DNA of 64,000 bases, taken from assembly GCF_014699005.1 (NCBI RefSeq), contig NZ_JACWZY010000015.1, forward strand, positions 115,729 through 179,728. The letters are read 5' to 3'. The stretch is from Spirosoma profusum (GTDB lineage: Bacteria; Bacteroidota; Bacteroidia; Cytophagales; Spirosomataceae). Within the stretch, counting starts at the first letter, position 1. Every line of letters starts with the position of its first letter. Under the pieces are notes generated by a model. It was given only the letters and a program-made list of their open reading frames with translations. It was not told where the DNA came from and did no database searches. Made by a program: the position numbers and the translations under genes. Shown here piece by piece: positions 59,301 through 64,000 of the stretch.

Positions 59301-61392
59301 CAGCGTAACGTAGCGTTCCGGCTTTCAATTGGCCATTTAGGGTGAAATCGCGGCCTTTGCCCACACGTAACACTTTGTCGGAAGGAAAGCCAAAGATTTT
59401 TAACGAATCGGAAATCGTGAACCGCTCAACGCCCCGAATAGTCAGCATTTTATCGTCCAGATTAATGCTGGCATTTTTGATGCTGTCGTTTGACGCAAAT
59501 AGCGATTGCACCTGAAAATTGTCGTAATCACTCTTATCAGCGTAAGCCAATACGTAGAGAATGCCTTTACGAGTTAGCCGCATAACTTGCGTATTAGGGT
59601 CGCGGGTCATGTAACCCTCTAACACCATCCGACTGAGCGCTCCACGTAGGGCCACCGGATTAACTTTGTTGGGGCTGGCAAACTGGACAATATCTTCGTC
59701 CAGAAACGTTTGCTGCTTTTTGGTCGATACGTAGTTTGCAACGATTTGCAGCGGGTGGAAGCCGTAATCAAGTGTTAAATCAGCATAGCGTTGCGGCTGA
59801 AAATAATCGTATGATTCAAAGCGAACGGGCACTTCGCGTTTGGCACCCACCTGGTAGAAATCAACTTTCCGACGTGGCAAATCCCAACGTACCACTTCGG
59901 GCATGATGTAAAATTTGTGGTACGAATCAGCGTAGGGCACACGCGCGTAATCGGTACGTTGTTCGCGGTCGAGCCAGGCAATTTTCTGGCTCTTATCATA
60001 ACGAAATTTTACGGATGGATGGCTTACCGAATCGGTATCGACATACCCAACAAAAGCGGCCGAATTCGCCGAAATCATCGGACTAGCTGACGTAGCGCGG
60101 CCTCCCGCTGGCTTTACAGGCTCGGTCGTATTGAATCCAGATTGCGCCAGTCCCGCCTGCGTTGAATCGAGTGAAGCAGACGTAGCATCGTTACTAAAAT
60201 CAAAACGTCGGCTGCTGACTTTAAACGCTGGTTTGCCATTGTGTTTGACAGTAATCTGCGCTGACTGACCACTTGCCGATGCGCCCACCATTTGCGTTCC
60301 TGACAAAGCCAAACCTCCACGGTAATCAATATCAGCCCCTAAATCAGGCAGTTTAACGTCGTTTTGCCAGGACATGAATCGTGGATACGTAACAGGGCCA
60401 CCTTTTTTCTTGCTGACGTATTCGAAAACGCCTTTTGTTGGTTTCGTAGGAGTTCCAGGGCGGCTTTCATAAGTAAGTGTTACGTCGTCAGCCTGTAAAC
60501 GCGGATTCATCGTTGTAAGCGCGTATTCGCTCAACGTAACAAAAATATCAGGACGGCCAGCCGTAGCCCAGGTGAATTTGCCGCCCTGACCTACCAGAAT
60601 CGCATCTTTCAGCATTACGTCGCCCGATGTATTTGACAAAACAGCCGAATCGCCATTGGCAACGATGGCCAGTGATACGTCCTTTAACGTAATGACAGGG
60701 CCAAAAACCGAAGGAATTGGCCGCCTTTGCGGAATGTATTGAGGTCCATATTGACGAGGCTGAGTTGAATCGGTCGTTGCGGGCGTATCCCAACCATCGA
60801 AACGAGAGCGGTCGGCCGATGCTTTTACCGAAGCCAGTGAATCAGCGGTAGTTTGCGGTTGACCGGGTTTGCTCACCGGTTGTCCTCCTTCAACGTAACG
60901 GAATTGATACGTACCGCCATGCGCCAGCAACTTGTTATGCTTGCTCGCATATAATTCCCGACGTTCCAGAAACAGACGTATCGTTTCAAGACTTTTCGAG
61001 AATGTTTTGGGATCATTTGCGTCGAATAACTTTTCAGCAATCGTCAAAATTTCATCGACACTGGTTGGTGAAGCGGGTGATTGCTGAGAATTTAATGCCT
61101 GATAAATCGATTCGTAGAGCGGAGCAAATTGCGTAGCTGGCTGCCACCGTTTCTGATTCATTTTACGGCTCAACGCCATCACCCGTTCCTGTTGGGCAGC
61201 CGACAGCTTATTCTCCGACCACAATGACTGCAAATTTGTGCCCGCACGCGCAGCGCCCACTCCACCCGATGCCATTAATTTCTGAACATCGGTCATGAAT
61301 TGGTCTGGCTTATCGGAGATGCGAACAGCCTGTCCGAACGTAGCAGTAAGTCCGAGTAAACTAATGAAGACAATGGTGTAAATGCGATTCAT
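56353..61392 (-). CDS. Giant secreted protein of unknown function
   Basis: 1679 residues. Signal peptide 1-20 (LLGLTATFGQ). The N-terminal 170 residues are helical. The long middle consists of repeated beta-rich segments, with recurring 'KGVFEY', 'GGVQ/GGDIKY', 'LVGQGG' type strands and frequent Asp/Asn turns, consistent with a beta-helix or beta-taco scaffold. The C-terminus is a basic/acidic tail (KPKPQPGQKIVKEEKKKDE ... KEAEKEGF). I do not recognise a named family; comparable-size orphan proteins occur in Cytophagales. Position downstream of prmA (47 bases) and before a membrane protease gives no functional hint. Probably periplasmic or outer membrane-associated. Confidence 0.8.
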   Translation of the reverse strand: MNRIYTIVFISLLGLTATFGQAVRISDKPDQFMTDVQKLMASGGVGAARAGTNLQSLWSENKLSAAQQERVMALSRKMNQKRWQPATQFAPLYESIYQALNSQQSPASPTSVDEILTIAEKLFDANDPKTFSKSLETIRLFLERRELYASKHNKLLAHGGTYQFRYVEGGQPVSKPGQPQTTADSLASVKASADRSRFDGWDTPATTDSTQPRQYGPQYIPQRRPIPSVFGPVITLKDVSLAIVANGDSAVLSNTSGDVMLKDAILVGQGGKFTWATAGRPDIFVTLSEYALTTMNPRLQADDVTLTYESRPGTPTKPTKGVFEYVSKKKGGPVTYPRFMSWQNDVKLPDLGADIDYRGGLALSGTQMVGASASGQSAQITVKHNGKPAFKVSSRRFDFSNDATSASLDSTQAGLAQSGFNTTEPVKPAGGRATSASPMISANSAAFVGYVDTDSVSHPSVKFRYDKSQKIAWLDREQRTDYARVPYADSYHKFYIMPEVVRWDLPRRKVDFYQVGAKREVPVRFESYDYFQPQRYADLTLDYGFHPLQIVANYVSTKKQQTFLDEDIVQFASPNKVNPVALRGALSRMVLEGYMTRDPNTQVMRLTRKGILYVLAYADKSDYDNFQVQSLFASNDSIKNASINLDDKMLTIRGVERFTISDSLKIFGFPSDKVLRVGKGRDFTLNGQLKAGTLRYAGRDLKFNYDKFAMSLNKIDSITFSSQKLAAQGKDGEIGGDIKYENPGMVYLAGADNKSGRVAGKKTTQRLVMPEGMTVYFNQPVRGDIKYNEKVYFKIPAIDNDSLGKGDISFMGTFFSDGIFPPFKAELKTMPDNTLGFVHKAPATGYPVYSGKKGGGSSNVKFTGELTMDKGGLKADGILNHLTASLNTKEMLFMTDSLLASGEKGEIKEGLTGKPGASQVYFPAVQLNNYALKWWPKSDSMVISTQKNNFNFYNATTNLEGGLVLRSSGLFGNGTLRRKDSEAISSNIKFNKDGFIASKAQFKVISDKQDARPILLGNDVNVDFNQVKGIVGLAINKKESLDDTVSSSMEFPFAAYKTSINRAQWNLNAKTIAMKGDVKTSTFTATALEQEGLTFNGGAALYDVEKMILNISGVPYVTSADARIYPDKGVVTIKRNGEMLALKNARLELDTISLFHRLKNGNIQVLSRTRFTGDATYQFATAKGDTASIKMGSFELKEAPASASPALTADTKKPAKGKRGATSAATATYFTVARAEVDEADNLQLAPKMLYKGSISMQAPQPDLALDGFIKPALKKRKDLVGGWIPFKEKVEERLEIKVDKNLKNEGGQQLVAGIHLRSDGSGLYPTFLSPKEDSRDQDLFSATGVMRYDEKDKVYRIASKASDLTTAATASTDSTAKVDSSDADADVENAFTFNDARGLMTFKGKMNLLHAGANEYLMSAGSARVNIDSAQYRFNTLLAFAFPVPDQISGLISDKIVKTNLEEKNDEAADDDLNRLSDKLVPLIGQQAVDAYRTKAQNSHVALNLASPKLNAMLVLANANLRWSPKYNAFYSTGQLGVSNMMATDINAQMDGFVEIRKTVNGDEASIYLESSPDVWVFYDYKPGNTPTALGQLAIITSEQEINDRLLASSKNSGKATLEVFAATIDEKTLFVDRYLDQYKTKAKPVPKPKPQPGQKIVKEEKKKDEKKKDKEAEKEGF

Positions 61393-61439
61393 TACGTATC
61401 TGTTGTGAAAATGTTAACGTAACAGCCGTTGCTGCTCAA

Positions 61440-62294
61440 TTATAGTTTCTGAAATGCCAGCGATGTCCACTCTCGATTTGACATTTTCCTAGTCATATTA
61501 AGACCGCTTTCAGTAGCTTTTTGCTCAATATCTGGCGCGTCGTGCTCATAAAAGCCACTCACGATCAGATAACCCTCAGGTGCCAGCAAATCCGTATAAA
61601 TCGGGATTTCACGTAGCAGCACATTCCGGTTGATATTAGCGAGTACTATATCAAACGTCGTGGGCGTCGAGTCCAGTAAATGGGTTGGTGGGTTTATATC
61701 GTCAATCGTGCCCTGAAAAACCGTAATCTGTGGGCAATCATTTAGCTCAGCGTTTTCGCGGGCATTTTCCACGGCCCACTCTTCAATGTCGAAAGCCAGT
61801 ACGTCCTGTGCTCCCATTTTCGCTGCCAGAATCGCCAGAATTCCGGTGCCACTGCCAACATCAAGTACTTTTTTTCCGGCAAAATTGAGGCCAAGCTGTT
61901 GTTCGAGCATCATGGCCGTGGTTTCGTGGTGTCCCGTTCCAAACGACATCTTCGGATTAATGATGATATCGTAACGAAACCGGGCGTCCAACGCATGGAA
62001 GGACGCCCGGACCTGGACCTGGCCCGCCACTTCAATCGGCTCATATTCACGCTCCCACTCGGCGTTCCAGTTACGCTTTTCTAACGAAATGACCTCATAA
62101 GCTATTGCCGTCTGATCGCTGTATTTAGCAATTAACTCTTGCAGAGCTGTTTCATCGAAATCTGATTCAGGAATATAGGCCGTAAGCCCTTCGTCCGTCT
62201 CGACAAATGAGTCAAAGCCAATCTCAGCTAGTTCGGCCATTAGGATTTCCGTATAATCGGGCGATAATCGCAGTGTTAGCTCACTATAATTCAT
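61440..62294 (-). CDS. prmA: Ribosomal protein L11 methyltransferase
   Basis: 284 residues. N-terminal L11-binding domain (YSELTLRLSPDYTEILMAEL), linker and SAM-dependent methyltransferase domain: PKMSFGTGHHETTAMML, the SAM loop LDVGSGTGILAILAAKMGA, FDIEEWAVENARENAELN and VLANINRNVLL (motif IV NxN-type). It trimethylates lysines and the N-terminus of L11 in the cytoplasm. A TACCTTTG promoter lies just upstream, and the giant protein gene follows at 47 bases. Confidence 0.96.
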   Translation of the reverse strand: MNYSELTLRLSPDYTEILMAELAEIGFDSFVETDEGLTAYIPESDFDETALQELIAKYSDQTAIAYEVISLEKRNWNAEWEREYEPIEVAGQVQVRASFHALDARFRYDIIINPKMSFGTGHHETTAMMLEQQLGLNFAGKKVLDVGSGTGILAILAAKMGAQDVLAFDIEEWAVENARENAELNDCPQITVFQGTIDDINPPTHLLDSTPTTFDIVLANINRNVLLREIPIYTDLLAPEGYLIVSGFYEHDAPDIEQKATESGLNMTRKMSNREWTSLAFQKL

Positions 62295-62314
62295 AGTGTC
62301 AATGTAACAAAAAA

Positions 62315-62322
62315 CAAAGGTA
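62315..62322 (-). promoter_or_regulatory. Promoter -7 box (TACCTTTG) of prmA
   Basis: TACCTTTG on the minus strand, 20 bases upstream of the prmA ATG; leader of about 15 bases. Confidence 0.6.
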
Positions 62323-62416
62323 CTGGGCGCGCACTTTATTTACAGGGGTTCTTTTTTCGCGTCAAGTTCGTTTATTTGCCTTTCCCAGGTAGTAAAATGC
62401 TACGTAGGTTCTATTC

Positions 62417-63202
62417 ATGAAAAATGCTTTTTTAATTATCGATGCACAATTCGATTTCTGTCATCCCGAAGGAACCTTGTTTGTGCCGGGGGCCGATCAG
62501 GACGTAGCACGTATCGCTACCCTAATTCGGGAACATGCTTTTGATATCGACTACATTGTTGCTACGTTAGATACCCATCACATAATGGATATCGCCCACC
62601 CGTTGTTCTGGCAAAATTCATCTGGCGAACATCCTAATCCCTTTACACAGATTACCAGCGCAGAAGTCGAAGCAGGTGAGTGGATACCCCGTTTTTCAGT
62701 CGAAAAAGCGAAAAAATACATAGCTGATCTGGAGGCAGACGGGCAATTTGCACATTTCATCTGGCCCGAACATTGTTTGATTGGCTCTAGAGGTGCGGCT
62801 TTGCATGATACGTTGTTAGTCGCGTTGAAAGATTGGACAAAGCAACGTAGCATCGATTACGTAGCAGTGCAAAAGGGATTGTATCCATTATCCGAGCATT
62901 TCGGGATTTTTCGGGCGCAGGTACCAGATGATAACATACCAGAAACTCAGTTTAATACGTCCCTGATTTACGATTTAAATCGTTTTGATACGATTTACCT
63001 GATGGGTGAAGCAAAATCGCATTGCGTAGCGAATAGTCTGAAACAGATCTTAGATTTTGCTCCAGCGCTGGTTCCGAAAACGGTTGTTGTTACAGATTGT
63101 ATGTCTGATGTAACAGGTTTGGGTCATTTAGGACAACCCATTTACGCTGAAGCACAATCCAGAAAGGTTCGTTTTATGGAGTCAGATGCACTTTTTAAGT
63201 AG
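62417..63202 (+). CDS. Isochorismatase-like cysteine hydrolase (nicotinamidase-type)
   Basis: 261 residues. N-terminal FLIIDAQFDFCHPEGTLFVPGA contains the catalytic Asp (DAQ) and the FxxPxGxLxVPGA-like pattern; VATLDTHH suggests a metal-binding Asp-x-His-His; IWPEHCLIGSRGAAL is a nicotinamidase-type substrate/cis-peptide motif; and MGEAKSHCVANSLKQIL has the nucleophilic Cys. Nicotinamidase is the closest known activity (nicotinamide to nicotinate for NAD salvage), but the Lys and the metal-site residues were not individually verified. Cytoplasmic. Confidence 0.85.
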   Translation: MKNAFLIIDAQFDFCHPEGTLFVPGADQDVARIATLIREHAFDIDYIVATLDTHHIMDIAHPLFWQNSSGEHPNPFTQITSAEVEAGEWIPRFSVEKAKKYIADLEADGQFAHFIWPEHCLIGSRGAALHDTLLVALKDWTKQRSIDYVAVQKGLYPLSEHFGIFRAQVPDDNIPETQFNTSLIYDLNRFDTIYLMGEAKSHCVANSLKQILDFAPALVPKTVVVTDCMSDVTGLGHLGQPIYAEAQSRKVRFMESDALFK

Positions 63203-63219
63203 AAATAGATATCAGCGCT

Positions 63220-63849
63220 ATGGAGAAAAAATTATCCTTGTTTCCGCTCAATTTAATTGTCTATCCGGGTGAAGATTTAAACCTGCATATTTTTGAGCCT
63301 CGCTACCGGCAGCTTATCAATGAATGTTTAGAAGAAGAAAAAACCTTCGGAATTCCAACGTTCATCAATAATAAGATGCCTGGTTATGGAACAGAAATGC
63401 ACGTAACCACGCTTCATAAACGCTACCCTGATGGTCGGATGGATATTAAAACGAAGGGGATCGCCATTTTTCGTCTGATCAATTTTGAAAACCCTGTCAC
63501 TGACAAATTATATGCCGGTGGCGATGTGGAATTAATAGAATCTGGCGATGGATTCAGTGCTCATTCCGTTGCGTTACTTGAGCGCCTTAAAAGACTCTAT
63601 AACTTACTTCAGCTAGAAAATAATTATTCTATATCGACAGAAAACCTTTCTTACAAAGTCGCGCATAAAGTAGGCTTATCAATCGAGCAGGAGTATGAAT
63701 TATTGACGGTAAGTAGTGAAGCTGAACGCCAATTGTTTTTAATTCAGCATATTGATAACGTAATGCCTGTAGTTTCGGATATGGAACGTACCAAGCAACG
63801 AATCCGCATGAACGGCCACTTTAAAAATCTTGATCCACTGAATTTTTAA
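63220..63849 (+). CDS. LON peptidase N-terminal-domain protein
   Basis: 209 residues. The LON-N substrate-binding fold is indicated by LSLFPLNLIVYPGEDLNLHIFEPRYRQLI (in two overlapping parts), with the F-P-L/L-x-x-P-G and FExRY patterns. No AAA+ or protease domain follows, so it is a stand-alone LON-N protein of the kind widespread in bacteria, sometimes linked to substrate selection. It starts 17 bases after the nicotinamidase-type gene, so the two are co-transcribed. Function unknown. Confidence 0.88.
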   Translation: MEKKLSLFPLNLIVYPGEDLNLHIFEPRYRQLINECLEEEKTFGIPTFINNKMPGYGTEMHVTTLHKRYPDGRMDIKTKGIAIFRLINFENPVTDKLYAGGDVELIESGDGFSAHSVALLERLKRLYNLLQLENNYSISTENLSYKVAHKVGLSIEQEYELLTVSSEAERQLFLIQHIDNVMPVVSDMERTKQRIRMNGHFKNLDPLNF

Positions 63850-63887
63850 ATTTTACTACGTAGTAAACCCCCGTTTGCTCTAAAACA

Positions 63888-63920
63888 AAAGAGTCGTCAA
63901 CACATGGTTAACGACTCTTT
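63888..63920 (-). terminator. Intrinsic terminator of the rRNA operon
   Basis: On the minus strand AAAGAGTCGT pairs perfectly with ACGACTCTTT around a 13-base loop and is followed by TGTTTTA. It lies about 10 bases beyond the 5S rRNA 3' end. Confidence 0.9.
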
Positions 63921-63930
63921 GTTAGATCAA

Positions 63931-64000
63931 CGGTGGCACCTACCTACTCTCCCACCTTTGACAGCAGTACCATCGGCAGTACGGGGCTTAACGGCTCTGT
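63931..64000 (-). rRNA. rrf: 5S ribosomal RNA, 3' portion (partial)
   Basis: The reverse complement contains the conserved 5S elements GCCGATGGTACTGC and GGGAGAGTAGGTAGG near the 3' end. About 70 bases are present; the 5' part lies beyond the right edge. With the downstream terminator, this is the end of an rRNA operon reading leftward. Confidence 0.9.

Noticed and set aside
1..64000. CRISPR array, tRNA genes, transposase or integrase
   Set aside because: No regularly spaced direct repeats, no cloverleaf-like sequence with conserved TTCRANY loop, and no recognisable recombinase were found by reading both strands; a tRNA could still have been missed by eye.

Overview
The window reads as a chromosomal segment of a member of the Bacteroidota, most probably Cytophagales close to Spirosoma. 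The support is direct: several promoters have the Bacteroidota -7 box TAnnTTTG, there is a T9SS C-terminal sorting domain, many secreted proteins are lipoproteins or outer-membrane barrels, and there is a CarboxypepD_reg/TonB-dependent receptor, a DUF349 protein, EttA and a bacterial PcrB/GGGP synthase. No transposase, integrase, CRISPR array or tRNA gene was seen. The window ends inside a 5S rRNA gene on the minus strand, so an rRNA operon lies just beyond the right edge.

Layout. 1-7.0 kb (minus): a truncated alpha-2-macroglobulin-like protein, a large PVC-type c-heme protein and a Tat-exported sugar isomerase/epimerase. 7.1-14.7 kb (plus): an ECF sigma factor, its anti-sigma-like/outer-membrane partner, and a run of lipoproteins that includes a serpin and an LVIVD-repeat protein. 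14.8-19.5 kb: typA, a small basic exported peptide, a gamma-glutamylcyclotransferase-like protein, then a minus-strand operon GNAT-ybeY-polysaccharide deacetylase. 19.5-22.6 kb: a quinone-oxidoreductase-like enzyme, a group of DnaA-box-like sites and bioF-bioD. 22.6-26.2 kb: a class IV aminotransferase and a TonB-dependent receptor behind a TPP riboswitch. 26.2-34.1 kb: housekeeping genes (TPR protein, ribH, aspartokinase, serS, DUF349, ettA). 34.2-43 kb: an EF-Tu-domain-III-like protein, a secreted sugar dehydrogenase-like protein, cystathionine gamma-synthase, a VTT membrane protein, an acyl-CoA dehydrogenase and an AraC regulator. 43-47.9 kb: GGGP synthase, two small membrane proteins, a zinc-less DksA-like protein, glutamate dehydrogenase and phosphatidylserine decarboxylase. 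48-55.3 kb: an SMP-30 lactonase, a two-gene orphan island set among palindromic repeats, and a three-gene sugar operon (GMC oxidoreductase, esterase, Gfo/Idh/MocA). 55.3-64 kb: a CPBP protease, a 1679-residue secreted protein, prmA, a nicotinamidase-like hydrolase, a LON-N protein and 5S rRNA.

Functional links. The sugar isomerase plus c-heme protein near 3-7 kb and the GMC/esterase/Gfo-Idh-MocA operon near 51-55 kb look like parts of periplasmic sugar oxidation. BioF and BioD make biotin intermediates. The TPP riboswitch ties one outer-membrane receptor to thiamine status.

The strongest unexplained signals are at DNA level. (i) TACGT/ACGTA is heavily over-represented: 22 sites counted by eye in the first 2 kb, against about 4 expected. 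It occurs in several reading frames, yet is almost absent from the island at 48.99-50.58 kb. (ii) Three families of dispersed palindromic intergenic repeats are present, two with paired arm substitutions between copies. In two genes (bioD, ettA) the repeat provides the stop codon.
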